DNA of 54,721 nt from an uncultured Clostridia bacterium (GCA_944376335.1 CALWCH010000011.1:1-54721), one strand, 5' to 3'; positions 34,326 to 43,480 are shown, counted from the stretch's first letter. Notes: generated from the sequence alone by a model not told the origin. Translations and numbers: made by a program.

Positions 34326-35236
34326 TTTGCCACCCCCTTCCCCGCGAGGGCGAGCGTCTGTTTTAAGAAGTCCTCCGTCGTGAAGTCACACTTTACATCG
34401 ATGCCCAGCTTTTTGAGCTCCAAACACACCTTGGCGGTGAGCGGCACGTCGAGGCCGAGGGAGAGAAGTTCTTCGGAATGGGTGAAGAGCTCCTTGGGGG
34501 GCAAAACATACTTGACTTCCCCCTCCGAAAAGACGGCGACGCGCGTACAGTTTTCGGCGATCTCGTCCATGTCGTGCGAGACGATGAGGATGGACTTGCA
34601 CCACGAGGCATGCAGGCGGTGGAGAAGTTCCATGATCTCCTGCTTGCCGAGGGGGTCGAGGCCTGCGGCGGGCTCGTCCAGCACCAATATTTCAGGTTTC
34701 GTGACGATGACGCCCGCGATGGCGACACGGCGCTTCTGGCCGCCCGAGAGATCGAAGGGAGACATGTCCTTGACTTCGTTATAGTCGAGCCCCACGATGG
34801 TGAGCGCGTCTCTGACGGCGTTTTCCACCTGCTCCTTCGTCGGCTTTTGGGGGGCGAAGTTCTTATAGCCGAAGGCGACGTCGTCAAAGACGGTCTCGGC
34901 AAAGAGCTGGTACTCGGGGTACTGCATCACCATGCCCACCTTGCTGCGCAGGGCGTTGAAGTCCGTCTTTTTATCGGTGAGGTCGAACTCCCCCACTTTA
35001 AGGACGGTGTCGGAGGGCGGCGATTTGCGCTTTTTATGGTACTTCTTAAGCGATGTCGGCACGCGGAGCAGGGCATTGAGGTGCTGGACGAAGGTGCTCT
35101 TGCCGCTGCCCGTGTGGCCGATGATGCCGAAGAACTCCCCTTCCTCCACCGTGAGAGAGACGTCCTTTAAGGCGGCCTTTGCAAAGGGGGAACCCTGATT
35201 GTAGGTATAGTTTAAGTGCTCTGCTTGGATACGCAT
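34322..35236 (-). CDS. ecfA2: Energy-coupling factor transporter ATPase EcfA2
   Basis: A 304-aa ABC ATPase with Walker A GHTGSGKST, signature LSGGQKRR and Walker B ILVLDEP, plus the C-terminal ECF extension. Together with EcfA1 it powers vitamin uptake. ATG at 35236 lies 25 bp inside the end of ecfA1, a long overlap for coupled translation. A stretch of Lys/Ser after Walker A (TSLKKYHKKRKSPPSDTVLK) is a small insertion typical of some EcfA2 proteins. Confidence 0.93.
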   Translation of the reverse strand: MRIQAEHLNYTYNQGSPFAKAALKDVSLTVEEGEFFGIIGHTGSGKSTFVQHLNALLRVPTSLKKYHKKRKSPPSDTVLKVGEFDLTDKKTDFNALRSKVGMVMQYPEYQLFAETVFDDVAFGYKNFAPQKPTKEQVENAVRDALTIVGLDYNEVKDMSPFDLSGGQKRRVAIAGVIVTKPEILVLDEPAAGLDPLGKQEIMELLHRLHASWCKSILIVSHDMDEIAENCTRVAVFSEGEVKYVLPPKELFTHSEELLSLGLDVPLTAKVCLELKKLGIDVKCDFTTEDFLKQTLALAGKGVAK

Positions 35237-36048
35237 TGTGCGATCTCCTTTGCAAGACTTTTGGCGTCCAGCGTGTCGCAAACGGGCAGACCGCCCGCGC
35301 GCAGTTCCTTGCAGATGCGCCCGATGAGGGGCAATGTGAGATTGTATGTTAAGAGTTCTTCATGGCGTTCGAAGATATCTTGCGGGGCGCCCTGCATGAC
35401 GATCTCCCCGCGGTTCATGACGATGGCGCGGGTCGCCCTTAGAGCTTCCTCCATGAAGTGCGTGATGAGGACGACGGTGATGCCCTCTTCCCTGTTGAGG
35501 CGGGTGACGCAGTCGATGATCTCCCTGCGGCCGCGCGGGTCGAGCATGGCGGTGGACTCGTCCAAGATGAGCACCTTGGGCATGACGGCGAGCACGCCTG
35601 CGATCGCAATGCGCTGCTTCTGCCCGCCCGAGAGACGGGAGACGGTGGCGTGGCGGTATTCCTCCATGCCGACTGCCTTTAAGGCGAAGTCGATGCGCAC
35701 CCCTATCTCCTCGCGCGGGAGGGCGATGTTCTCCGCGCCGAAGGCGATGTCGTCCTCGACGATGGAGGCGACCGTCTGGTTGTCGGGGTTCTGAAAGACG
35801 ATGCCCACCTGCTTGCGGATATCGAAGAGGTTTTTTTCGGTGAGTTCTTCCCCAAAGACGCGGATAACGCCGCTGTCGGCTTCGAGGAGCCCGTTGGAAA
35901 GGCGGGCGAGCGTCGATTTGCCGCTGCCGTTGTGCCCCAAAATGGCGAGGAACTCCCCTTCCTCTACATGAAAATTTAAATTTTTGATTTGAAACGCCCC
36001 GCCTTCCTCATAGGAGAAGCTGACGTTTTCAAATTCGATCGCGTTCAT
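35212..36048 (-). CDS. ecfA1: Energy-coupling factor transporter ATPase EcfA1
   Basis: A 278-aa ABC ATPase with Walker A GHNGSGKST, Q-loop FQNPDNQTV, signature LSGGQKQR, Walker B VLILDEST and the H-loop ITHFMEEA. The Q-loop sequence FQNPDNQ is characteristic of EcfA1. It is first in the ecfA1-ecfA2-ecfT-truA operon, which has its own promoter ~55 bp upstream. ECF core complexes serve several S components encoded elsewhere. Confidence 0.94.
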   Translation of the reverse strand: MNAIEFENVSFSYEEGGAFQIKNLNFHVEEGEFLAILGHNGSGKSTLARLSNGLLEADSGVIRVFGEELTEKNLFDIRKQVGIVFQNPDNQTVASIVEDDIAFGAENIALPREEIGVRIDFALKAVGMEEYRHATVSRLSGGQKQRIAIAGVLAVMPKVLILDESTAMLDPRGRREIIDCVTRLNREEGITVVLITHFMEEALRATRAIVMNRGEIVMQGAPQDIFERHEELLTYNLTLPLIGRICKELRAGGLPVCDTLDAKSLAKEIAQCVSKQST

Positions 36049-36101
36049 ATCCCTCGTATTTCAAAGGCGCGCGGAAAAGCCCTCGCACCTGTTTCCTTTC
36101 T

Positions 36102-36130
36102 ATTATAGCAAAAATGCGGCTGAGATACAA
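36102..36130 (-). promoter_or_regulatory. Promoter of the ecf-truA operon
   Basis: Extended -10 TGCTATAAT (hexamer 36102-36107) with a weak TTGTAT at 36125-36130, 17-bp spacer. Confidence 0.65.
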
Positions 36131-36161
36131 TGAAAACGCCGTGAAAGATTGCGTTTTACAT

Positions 36162-36183
36162 AAAAACTGCGCGAAAACGCGCA
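36162..36183 (-). terminator. Rho-independent terminator after plsY
   Basis: TGCGCG and CGCGCA (36168-36183) form a stem with a TTTT loop, followed leftward by a TTTTT run. It ends the lgt-to-plsY operon. Confidence 0.75.
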
Positions 36184-36203
36184 ATTTTCTTCTGCCTGTG
36201 GGC

Positions 36204-36941
36204 TTACATATTTTGCATGCCGCGCTTGCCCTTGGAGAGCTTTTTGACGGATGTTCTGTGTTCCTCGCCCTGAAAGAGGCGGATAAGGTTCTTGCGGTGC
36301 GCAAACCAGGTGAGGAAGTTGAGAACGAGAAGAAGCATAAAGAGCATGATCACCCAAACGTTGGAAAGCTCGGGTGCGTACTTCAAATAGAAGAGAATGC
36401 CCTGCCAGATGGAAAAGCCGGTGACGCCCAAAAGTGAGCCCATGGAGCCGAGCTCGGTAAAGACGATGAATAGGAGCACGCAGATGAGCCAGCCGAGGGC
36501 GAGCGCCGAGTACCAGCCCACCTCGCAGCCGAGGGCAAACCAAAAGAGGCCGAGAGTCGATGCAATGCCTTTGCCGCCCTTAAAGCGCATGGTGACGGGC
36601 CAGATGTGCCCGATGATGACAAACACGCCGCAGAAGTAGCGGGTGAAATCGGAGACCAAAACGTCCGTTCCCGCAAAGACGTAATTTCTGAAGATAAAAT
36701 AGCTGATAAGAGCGGGCACGCCCCCCTTGCAGACGTCGAGAAGGAAGTTGATAAGGCCCACTTTAAGGCCGAACTCGCGGCTCATGTTCATGGTGCCGGG
36801 GTTGCCGCTGCCGATCTTGTGGGCGTCCTTATGCTTGGTGCGGGCGATGATCATCGCGAAGTTGACGCAGCCCAAAAGGTAGCAGACGACTGCCATCAGC
36901 AAAAACCAATACCAGCTCTCGGAAAAGAAAAGTTCTTTCAT
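36204..36941 (-). CDS. plsY: Acyl-phosphate:glycerol-3-phosphate acyltransferase
   Basis: A 245-aa multi-pass membrane protein with the PlsY motifs GSGNPGTMNM and RFKGGKGIAS and a third conserved loop near the C-terminus. It transfers acyl groups from acyl-phosphate to glycerol-3-phosphate, starting phospholipid synthesis. The C-terminal cytosolic tail (EEHRTSVKKLSKGKRG) is basic. It follows der by 10 bp, a common order in Clostridia. Confidence 0.93.
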   Translation of the reverse strand: MKELFFSESWYWFLLMAVVCYLLGCVNFAMIIARTKHKDAHKIGSGNPGTMNMSREFGLKVGLINFLLDVCKGGVPALISYFIFRNYVFAGTDVLVSDFTRYFCGVFVIIGHIWPVTMRFKGGKGIASTLGLFWFALGCEVGWYSALALGWLICVLLFIVFTELGSMGSLLGVTGFSIWQGILFYLKYAPELSNVWVIMLFMLLLVLNFLTWFAHRKNLIRLFQGEEHRTSVKKLSKGKRGMQNM

Positions 36942-36951
36942 ATGCGCCCCC

Positions 36952-38256
36952 TCAGTCCTTCTTGTTCCTCACTTGGATGCGGATGGGCGTGCCAGAGAAG
37001 TCGTATGCCTGGCGGATGACGTTCTCGAGATAGCGCGCATAGGAGAAGTGCAGGAGATTTTCGTCGTTGACCATGAGCACGAAGTTGGGCGGCGCGACGC
37101 TCACCTGCGAGGCGTAGTAGAGCTTGAGCCTGCGGCCGAGGTAGGACGGCGGCTCGGAGATGCGCATCGCGTCCATGAGAAGGTCGTTTAAGGCTCCCGT
37201 CGGGATGCGGAAGTGCGCGTGGTCGTACGCCTCGCGGGCGAGCTTTAATACCTTTTCGGCGCGCTGGCCCGTCTTGGCGGAGATATACACGGACTTGAAG
37301 TAGTCCATGAACTTCAAGTCCTCTTTGAGCTTGCTCTCGAATGTCTCGATGGTGTGGGTGTCCTTTTCGACGAGGTCCCACTTGTTCATAACGATGACGG
37401 AGGGCTTGCCTTCCTCGTGCACCATGCCGATGATGCGCACGTCCTGCTCGGTGAGGCCTTCCGTCGCGTCGACGACGAGCACGGCGACGTCTGCCCTTCT
37501 CACCGCGTCGAAGGCGCGGAGGACGGAGTAGTACTCGACGTTGTCCTCGACGGAGCGCTTGCGGCGAATGCCCGCCGTGTCGATGATGACGTACTTTTCG
37601 CCGTCGCGCTCGAAGGGGGTGTCGATGGCGTCGCGCGTGGTGCCCGCGATGTCGGTGACGATGGTGCGCTCCTCGCCCAAAATGCGGTTGACGAGCGAGC
37701 TCTTGCCCGCATTGGGCTTGCCGACGACGGCGATGCGGAGAGCGTCGGTCTGTTCTTCCTCCCCCTCTTCGAAGGCAGCGACGGCTTCATCCAAGACATC
37801 GCCGATGCCGCGGGAGTGCTCTGCAGAGATGCCGAAGGGCTCCCCGAGGCCGAGGGAGTAAAATTCGAAGAGTTTGTCTCCGGAGTATTCGTCTAACTTG
37901 TTGACGACGAGCACGACGGGCTTGCGGCTGCGGCGGAGATAGTCGGCAACGTCGTAGTCGGAGCTCGTGAGCCCCTCACGTCCATCGACAAAGAAGAGGA
38001 TGACGTCGGCGGTCTCGACGGCGAGCTTTGCCTGCGCTGCGATCTGCTTCCACATGACGTCCTCGCTCTTGAGTTCGATGCCGCCCGTATCGACGAGCGT
38101 GAAGGGCTTGCCCCGCCACTCTGCGGAGGCGTAGATGCGGTCGCGCGTCACCCCGGGGCGATTCTCCGTGATGGAGAGCTTGCGCCCGATGACTTTATTG
38201 AAGAATGTGCTCTTGCCGACGTTGGGCCGCCCAACGATCGCGATGAGATGCTGCAT
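36952..38256 (-). CDS. der: Ribosome biogenesis GTPase Der
   Basis: A 434-aa protein with two consecutive G domains and a KH-like C-terminal domain. G1 motifs are GRPNVGKST (residue ~8) and GKPNAGKSS (~183), with DTGGIE and DTAGIRRKR as G3 and NKLD and NKWD as G4. Der (EngA) is needed for 50S ribosomal subunit assembly. Start ATG at 38256 lies 18 bp after the pyrR stop. Confidence 0.96.
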   Translation of the reverse strand: MQHLIAIVGRPNVGKSTFFNKVIGRKLSITENRPGVTRDRIYASAEWRGKPFTLVDTGGIELKSEDVMWKQIAAQAKLAVETADVILFFVDGREGLTSSDYDVADYLRRSRKPVVLVVNKLDEYSGDKLFEFYSLGLGEPFGISAEHSRGIGDVLDEAVAAFEEGEEEQTDALRIAVVGKPNAGKSSLVNRILGEERTIVTDIAGTTRDAIDTPFERDGEKYVIIDTAGIRRKRSVEDNVEYYSVLRAFDAVRRADVAVLVVDATEGLTEQDVRIIGMVHEEGKPSVIVMNKWDLVEKDTHTIETFESKLKEDLKFMDYFKSVYISAKTGQRAEKVLKLAREAYDHAHFRIPTGALNDLLMDAMRISEPPSYLGRRLKLYYASQVSVAPPNFVLMVNDENLLHFSYARYLENVIRQAYDFSGTPIRIQVRNKKD

Positions 38257-38274
38257 AGAAGTAGCTCCTTGATA

Positions 38275-38796
38275 TTAGATGATGTAGGCGCCGTCCTCGC
38301 CGTCCGTCTCCTTAAAGTGAACGACGATGCGCTCCTTTTTGCTCGTGGGAACGTTCTTGCCCACGCCGTCGGCGCGGAAGGGAAGCTCCCTGTGGCCTCT
38401 ATCCACAAGGCAGAAGAGGCGGATGCTCTCCGCCCTGCCGAGCGCCGAGAGCGCCGAGAGCGCCGCGCGGACGGTGCGCCCCGTGTAGAGGACGTCGTCT
38501 AAAAGAATGACCTTCTTGCCCTCGATGTCGAAGTCTATCTCGCTCCCCTTGAAGACGGCGTCGCACCCGCCCGAAAGTAAGTCGTCGCGGTAGAGCGCGA
38601 TGTCCAAGATGCCGAGGGGCAGCTTGACTCCTTCGAGCTTTTCGATCTCCGCCTGCATACGGCGCGCCAAAATGACGCCGCGCGTGCGGATGCCGATGAG
38701 GACGACGTTTTTGGTGCCCTTTTCGAGCTCGACGGCCTCCGCGGATAGGCGGCGGATGGTGCGGGCGAGGGTTTCTGCGTCGATGATGTTCTTCAT
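38275..38796 (-). CDS. pyrR: Bifunctional pyr operon regulator/uracil phosphoribosyltransferase PyrR
   Basis: A 173-aa PRTase-fold protein with the PRPP motif VILLDDVLYTGRTVRAAL (residues ~91-108) and N-terminal GIRTRGVILARRMQAEIEKL. PyrR binds pyr mRNA in response to UMP to attenuate transcription and also makes UMP from uracil. No pyr structural gene is in the window. It is coupled to rluD by ATGA overlap, an arrangement common in Firmicutes. Confidence 0.93.
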   Translation of the reverse strand: MKNIIDAETLARTIRRLSAEAVELEKGTKNVVLIGIRTRGVILARRMQAEIEKLEGVKLPLGILDIALYRDDLLSGGCDAVFKGSEIDFDIEGKKVILLDDVLYTGRTVRAALSALSALGRAESIRLFCLVDRGHRELPFRADGVGKNVPTSKKERIVVHFKETDGEDGAYII

Positions 38797-39701
38797 TTGT
38801 CACCTCTCACGATGGTCAGAATGCGTTCAAAATAGTCGGGAAGGGGCGCGGAAAAGGTCATGCGCTCGCCCGTTCGGGGGTGGGTGAGGGTCAGGCGGAA
38901 GGCGTGCAGCAGCTGGCCGTTGAGTTCGAACCGCTGCTTTTTATAGCCGTAGACGGGGTCTCCCACGACGGGGTGCCCCAAATACTTGGCGTGTACGCGG
39001 ATCTGGTGCGTCCTCCCCGTGTGCAGCGTGAATTTTACGAGTGTATTGCGGGCAAAGCGCTCTGCGGCTTCCCAGTCCGTCTCGGCAAGCCGCCCTCTCC
39101 CCGCGGGAAGGACGGCCATCTTTAAGCGGTCCTTCGGGTCTCTGCCGATGTCGGTGATAACTTTTCCGCTGTCCTCTTTGAGGACGCCCTCTAAGAGGGC
39201 GATGTATTCTCTGTGGCAGGTCTTTTCCTGAATTTGCTTGCTTAAGGAGAGGTGCGCCATGTCGTTCTTGGCGACGACTAAAAGGCCCGAGGTATCTTTA
39301 TCGATGCGATGGACGATGCCGGGGCGCAGTTCCCCGTTGATGCCGCTCAGCTTATCGAGGCGAAATAAGAGCGCGTTGACGAGCGTGCCCTCGTAGTTGC
39401 CGCTGCCCGCGTGCACCGTCATGCCCTGCGGCTTGTTGATGACGGCGATATCCTCGTCCTCGTAGACGATGTCGAGGGGGATGTCCTCGGGCTTTGCCGC
39501 AATGGGAACGGGGTCGGGAATTTCGATGGTGACTTCCTCGCCCGCCTTTAGGACATAGCCCGCCTTGACGGGCCTGTTGGAGGCGAAGAGGTGCCCTTCC
39601 TCCGCAAGCTTTTTGACGGCGCTGCGCGTAAGGGAAATTTTTTCGCTTACAAACACGTCGACGCGGAGGGGTTCCTCCGCGACAAACTGCTGCCTATTCA
39701 T
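38793..39701 (-). CDS. rluD: RluA-family 23S rRNA pseudouridine synthase
   Basis: A 302-aa protein with an N-terminal S4 RNA-binding domain (SRTs-like SLTRSAVKKLAEEG at ~23-36) and the catalytic motif IVHRIDKDTSGLLVVAKN containing the active Asp. HTGRTHQIRVHAKYLGHPV is the second family hallmark. It makes pseudouridines in 23S rRNA; whether it is RluD proper is not certain. Start at 39701 (MNRQQF), inside the last codons of lspA (8-bp overlap). Confidence 0.88.
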   Translation of the reverse strand: MNRQQFVAEEPLRVDVFVSEKISLTRSAVKKLAEEGHLFASNRPVKAGYVLKAGEEVTIEIPDPVPIAAKPEDIPLDIVYEDEDIAVINKPQGMTVHAGSGNYEGTLVNALLFRLDKLSGINGELRPGIVHRIDKDTSGLLVVAKNDMAHLSLSKQIQEKTCHREYIALLEGVLKEDSGKVITDIGRDPKDRLKMAVLPAGRGRLAETDWEAAERFARNTLVKFTLHTGRTHQIRVHAKYLGHPVVGDPVYGYKKQRFELNGQLLHAFRLTLTHPRTGERMTFSAPLPDYFERILTIVRGDK

Positions 39702-40386
39702 CGTGCTTGGGCGCTTCCCCTTCCGTCTCTTCGGGAGAGGGCGCATCGGAAGATGGTTCGCTCCGAACTTCGGGAAGTTCTTCGGGAAGGACTTCGGGAA
39801 GTTCACCCTTTTCTGCGGCCTTTAATGCGTTCTTTGCTTCCTCTTCCCGCTTGGCTTCTTCGCGCCACTCCTTCTTTAAGGGGAAGAGCGCGTCCTTGCC
39901 GATAAAGACGATGATGAAGAGGAGGATGACGCCGCCGAAGGTGATGAAGAAGTCTGCAAAGTTGCATATGCCGAAGCCGAGCGGGGAGACGTCCACCATG
40001 TCGCGGACATAGTCGAGGACAACTCGGTCGATGAGGTTGCCGATGGCGCCCGCCTCGATGACGGCGAGCACGATGCGCGCGGGGGTGTTCTTCTTAAAGA
40101 GCGTGAAATAGAGCACGCCGAGCCCGAGGATGAGCACCACCGTGAAGGCGGTGATGAAGTTCATGGCAGTCGGGTTGTCCTTAAACAAACCCCACGCCAT
40201 CCCTTCATTTTCGGCGTATGTGAATTTGATAAAGCCGAGGAAGTACTCGGGCTGGTTAATACGGGTCTCAGCCGCCCACGCCTTTGTCGTAAGGTCGACG
40301 GTGAGAAGCGCCGCGAACACCAAAATCGAGACGATGTATACGATGTTCTGCTTGTTTTTGAAAAATGCGATGAGTTTTTGCTTCAT
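39694..40386 (-). CDS. lspA: Signal peptidase II (lipoprotein signal peptidase) with long acidic tail
   Basis: A 230-aa LspA with four membrane helices and both catalytic Asp motifs: AGAIGNLIDRVV and GICNFADFFIT. It cleaves the signal peptide from lipid-modified prolipoproteins. LspA is usually 150-170 aa; here the extra ~60 residues are a cytosolic tail rich in Glu, Ala and Pro (EEAKREEEAKNALKAAEKGE followed by a PEVLPEELPEV repeat). The stop is TAG, one of few in this window. It is in one operon with lgt, which precedes it in the same pathway. Confidence 0.93.
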   Translation of the reverse strand: MKQKLIAFFKNKQNIVYIVSILVFAALLTVDLTTKAWAAETRINQPEYFLGFIKFTYAENEGMAWGLFKDNPTAMNFITAFTVVLILGLGVLYFTLFKKNTPARIVLAVIEAGAIGNLIDRVVLDYVRDMVDVSPLGFGICNFADFFITFGGVILLFIIVFIGKDALFPLKKEWREEAKREEEAKNALKAAEKGELPEVLPEELPEVRSEPSSDAPSPEETEGEAPKHDE

Positions 40387-40402
40387 AAATGCGTTTTCGG
40401 AT

Positions 40403-40885
40403 TCAGTTTCCGTCGTCCATGAGGCCGAGCTCCTTGCAGAGCTTGGAAAGATCCAAGGGATATTTGGGGTTTAAGACTTCGTCCATGTCGAACACGTCCT
40501 CGGGCTCTTCCTCGCCCAAATAGACATAGAGGGTGTGCGTGAAGGCTTGAAAGTCCTTGACGTCCTCTTCGTCGGGATATTTGGCGGAAAGCTTGTCGAG
40601 AAAGAGGCGGCACTTGTCGGCAAGAAGCCTGAGTTCCCTTCGGTCGCTCTCGGCCTGCTCCGAGCCCTCCTTCTTGATGCGCTCCCCTTCCTGAACGGCG
40701 CGCATGAGCGCTTCGGAGACCTCCCCCTTCTGCCCTTCGAGGACGGAGAGGCGGGCGCGAAGCCTTCTGTTGTCGGCACGGATCTCTTCGGTAACTTCCC
40801 TCTGGCGCTTTAGGACGGCGTCGTATTCCTCCTTGAGGCGGGCAACGAGCGCGCGCACTTCCTTTGCGGAATAACGTCTGAGCAT
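40403..40885 (-). CDS. DivIVA-like coiled-coil protein
   Basis: A 160-aa soluble protein that is mostly coiled coil from residue ~8 to ~110 (VRALVARLKEEYDAVLKRQR, EIRADNRRLRARLSVLEGQK), with an acidic C-terminus ending in LGLMDDGN. The layout fits the DivIVA/GpsB family of septum- and pole-placed scaffold proteins, although the curved-membrane-binding N-terminal motif is not clear. It starts 1 bp after the pncB stop and precedes lspA by 16 bp. Confidence 0.65.
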   Translation of the reverse strand: MLRRYSAKEVRALVARLKEEYDAVLKRQREVTEEIRADNRRLRARLSVLEGQKGEVSEALMRAVQEGERIKKEGSEQAESDRRELRLLADKCRLFLDKLSAKYPDEEDVKDFQAFTHTLYVYLGEEEPEDVFDMDEVLNPKYPLDLSKLCKELGLMDDGN

Positions 40886-40886
40886 G

Positions 40887-42317
40887 CTATACTCCCTTGC
40901 CGTAGCGGTGCATCATGTCCGTCTTGAGGCCGTGCAGCGCGGGCGAAAGATCGACTTTATAGATGTGCGGCATGTCGAGGCGGGTGTATTCCTCCCAGAA
41001 CCGCGCATATTCCCCGTTGAAATAGGCGTTGAGCTCCTTTAAAGACTTTGTGCCCATGACGCGCTTGCCGCCCACGATCCACGCCGTGCGGATGTTGCGG
41101 ACGGAGAAGTTCTCAACCGTCATGCGCTTCCACGTCTCGACGGGGTGGAAGAGTTCTAAAGGCTTTGAAGTATCCACTTCCTCCCCCGCGCGGACGATAT
41201 AGTCGGCGATCGCCTTGCCCGAGGCGTTGTCGTAGAGGCGGAAGACGTCCTTCATCCCCGGATTTGTGACCTTCTCGGTGGTGTCGGAGAGCTTGATTTT
41301 TGGAATTTCCTCGCCGTTTTCAAAGACGGCGGCGAGCTTATACACGCCCCCGAGCGCGGGCATATCGGCACTCGTAATCAGCTTGGTGCCCACGCCCCAG
41401 GTGTCGATGCGGGCGCCCTGCTCCTTCAAGGAGCGGATGGAATATTCGTCCAAATCGCCCGAGGCGCAGATAATGGCTTTTTCAAAGCCTGCTCTGTCAA
41501 GCATCTTCCTCGCTTCCTTGGAAAGATAGGCAAGATCGCCCGAATCGAGGCGGATGCCGACGGGCTCCAGCCCAGAAGCTCTCATCTCCTTAAAGACCTT
41601 GATGGCGTTGGGAACGCCGCTCTTTAACGTATCGTAGGTATCGACAAGCAGCAAACAGCCCTTGGGGAAGCTCTTTGCATAGGCGCGGAAGGCCTCTATT
41701 TCCGAGGGGAAGTTCATCACCCAGCTGTGCGCCATCGTACCCGAGACGGGCACATCGAAGAGCTTGCCCGCATAGACGTTGGAAGTGCCCACGCAGCCGC
41801 CGATCATGGCGGCACGCGCACCGTAGATGCCCGCATCCGCGCCCTGCGCACGGCGGAGGCCGAACTCCATCACGCCGCCGCCCGCCGCCGCGCAAATTTT
41901 GGCGGCCTTGCTGGCAATCAGCGTCTGATGGTTGACAAACGTTAAGAGCGCGGTCTCTGCAAGCTGCGCCTGGATCATGGGCGCCTTGATGGTGAGGATG
42001 GGCTCGTAGGGGAAGACGATCTCGCCCTCTCTCACTGCGATCATGTCGCCCGTAAAGCGGAGCCCCGCAAGGTAGGAAAGATAGTCCTCCGAGAAGATGT
42101 GCAGCGAGCGGAGATATTCGATGTCGTCCTCTTCGAAGCGGAGATTTAAGAGCCACTCTGCGGCCTGCTCCATGCCCGCCGCCACCGAATAGGTGATGAG
42201 CTTGTTGGGGCGGAAGAAGATGTCGAATGCCGCCATCTCCTCGTGCCTGCCCTCGTTGAAGTACCCCTGCCCCATCGTGATCTGATAGAGGTCGGTAAGT
42301 AGCGTTAAATTTCTCAT
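40887..42317 (-). CDS. pncB: Nicotinate phosphoribosyltransferase
   Basis: A 476-aa enzyme with MRNLTLLTDLYQITMGQGYF at the start, EFGLRRAQGADAG, the phosphate-binding region GIRLDSGDLAYLSKEAR and IICASGDLDEYSI. It makes nicotinate mononucleotide from nicotinate, PRPP and ATP in NAD salvage. The start at 42317 is 1 bp after the lgt stop; a longer frame upstream is inside lgt and has the wrong composition. The stop is TAG. Confidence 0.94.
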   Translation of the reverse strand: MRNLTLLTDLYQITMGQGYFNEGRHEEMAAFDIFFRPNKLITYSVAAGMEQAAEWLLNLRFEEDDIEYLRSLHIFSEDYLSYLAGLRFTGDMIAVREGEIVFPYEPILTIKAPMIQAQLAETALLTFVNHQTLIASKAAKICAAAGGGVMEFGLRRAQGADAGIYGARAAMIGGCVGTSNVYAGKLFDVPVSGTMAHSWVMNFPSEIEAFRAYAKSFPKGCLLLVDTYDTLKSGVPNAIKVFKEMRASGLEPVGIRLDSGDLAYLSKEARKMLDRAGFEKAIICASGDLDEYSIRSLKEQGARIDTWGVGTKLITSADMPALGGVYKLAAVFENGEEIPKIKLSDTTEKVTNPGMKDVFRLYDNASGKAIADYIVRAGEEVDTSKPLELFHPVETWKRMTVENFSVRNIRTAWIVGGKRVMGTKSLKELNAYFNGEYARFWEEYTRLDMPHIYKVDLSPALHGLKTDMMHRYGKGV

Positions 42318-42318
42318 A

Positions 42319-43419
42319 TCACTGCTCCTCGGGCGGGTGTTGCTCGTCCTGCTCTGTGGGCACGAGCTGCTCGTCCTGCTCTGCGGGCGGTTCGTCCTGT
42401 TGTTTTTCGGCGGGTTCTGCCCTCTTGCCCTTCTTTTCCTCGGGCGGGGCGGGCGGATAGTTGGCGCCGAGCAGGTTGATTTTGTCGTAGTAGGGAACGT
42501 CGTCCTTATACGCCTTGATGTATTCGGTGATGCCGCAGGGATCGCCCTGTTTGCTGCCGATGAGCGCACCCTCTTTGCAGTAGTTGAGATACAGGAGAAC
42601 ACCCGCGCCGATGAGGCCCAAGACCATCAAAATGATGGACGTGACGAGCGACCACGGCACGCCGCCGCCCGAGAGAATGAAGGAGCTGTCGCGAAGGGGC
42701 TCCATGATGGTACGAACGAGGCCGTACCACACGAAGTAGGCGCACACAAACAGGCCGTTGGGCTTTTTATCCCACTTCCACGCGGCCCAGAAGAGGAGCG
42801 CCCAGCCGATGAGGTTGATGCAGCTCTCGTAAAAGAAGAACGCGTAGTGCCATTCGGAGCTCGGGTCGGAGAAGGAGCCGATGCCGTAGACGGAGTAACT
42901 CGGGCTGACGGGCACCGCGAACGGGAACCAATGGAAGGCGGGGTTGGTGACCTCGGCGCCGTACACTTCCTTGTTGAAGAAGTTGCCCCAGCGCCCCATC
43001 GCCTGCGCGACGAGGATATTGAGGACAACGCAGTCTGCAACGCGCAGAAAGTCGATCTTCTTGACGAGGCAGACGACAAGGCCTGCAAGCACGCCGCCAA
43101 TCACGCCGCCCAAAATGCTCAAGCCGCCGTTTCGGATGGACTCCCACGCGAACCACTGGGCGATGGGCATGCCGTCCGTAATGCAGTAGTAGAGGCGGGC
43201 GCAGACGAGCGCCGAAGGGATGCAGACGATGAAGAGCGTTAAGATGAGGTCGTTGTTGATATTCCTCCGCCGCATCAAAAGCGCCGAAAGATAGGCAGCG
43301 AGGACCATGCCCGCGACGATGCAGATGGCGTAGAAGTAGATCTCAAACCCGAATATGATGATGCCGCGCTCGTTGATGCCGAAGAGCGGGCCCTCGTTTG
43401 CGAGTAAAAGCGTGTGCAA
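42319..43419 (-). CDS. lgt: Prolipoprotein diacylglyceryl transferase with acidic C-terminal tail
   Basis: About 366 aa with seven membrane helices. The Lgt signature MGRWGNFFNKEVYG and FYESCINLIGWALLF are clear. It moves diacylglyceryl from phosphatidylglycerol to the lipobox Cys of prolipoproteins. The preferred start is TTG at 43419 because AGGGAGGT lies 6 nt before it; the upstream TTG at 43467 is inside the promoter. A ~55-residue Pro/Glu/Gln-rich tail (PPEEKKGKRAEPAEKQQ onward) extends beyond the usual length (~260-300). First gene of the lgt-pncB-divIVA-lspA-rluD-pyrR-der-plsY run. Confidence 0.9.
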   Translation of the reverse strand: MHTLLLANEGPLFGINERGIIIFGFEIYFYAICIVAGMVLAAYLSALLMRRRNINNDLILTLFIVCIPSALVCARLYYCITDGMPIAQWFAWESIRNGGLSILGGVIGGVLAGLVVCLVKKIDFLRVADCVVLNILVAQAMGRWGNFFNKEVYGAEVTNPAFHWFPFAVPVSPSYSVYGIGSFSDPSSEWHYAFFFYESCINLIGWALLFWAAWKWDKKPNGLFVCAYFVWYGLVRTIMEPLRDSSFILSGGGVPWSLVTSIILMVLGLIGAGVLLYLNYCKEGALIGSKQGDPCGITEYIKAYKDDVPYYDKINLLGANYPPAPPEEKKGKRAEPAEKQQDEPPAEQDEQLVPTEQDEQHPPEEQ

Positions 43420-43450
43420 AGGCGCACCTCCCTGAGGTGATATTTGGCCT

Positions 43451-43480
43451 ATTATAGCATTAAACAAGGCGAAAAGTCAA
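43451..43480 (-). promoter_or_regulatory. Promoter of the lgt operon
   Basis: TTGACT (43475-43480) and extended -10 TGCTATAAT (hexamer 43451-43456) with an 18-bp spacer. The -35 is made from the T-run of the preceding terminator. Confidence 0.8.
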
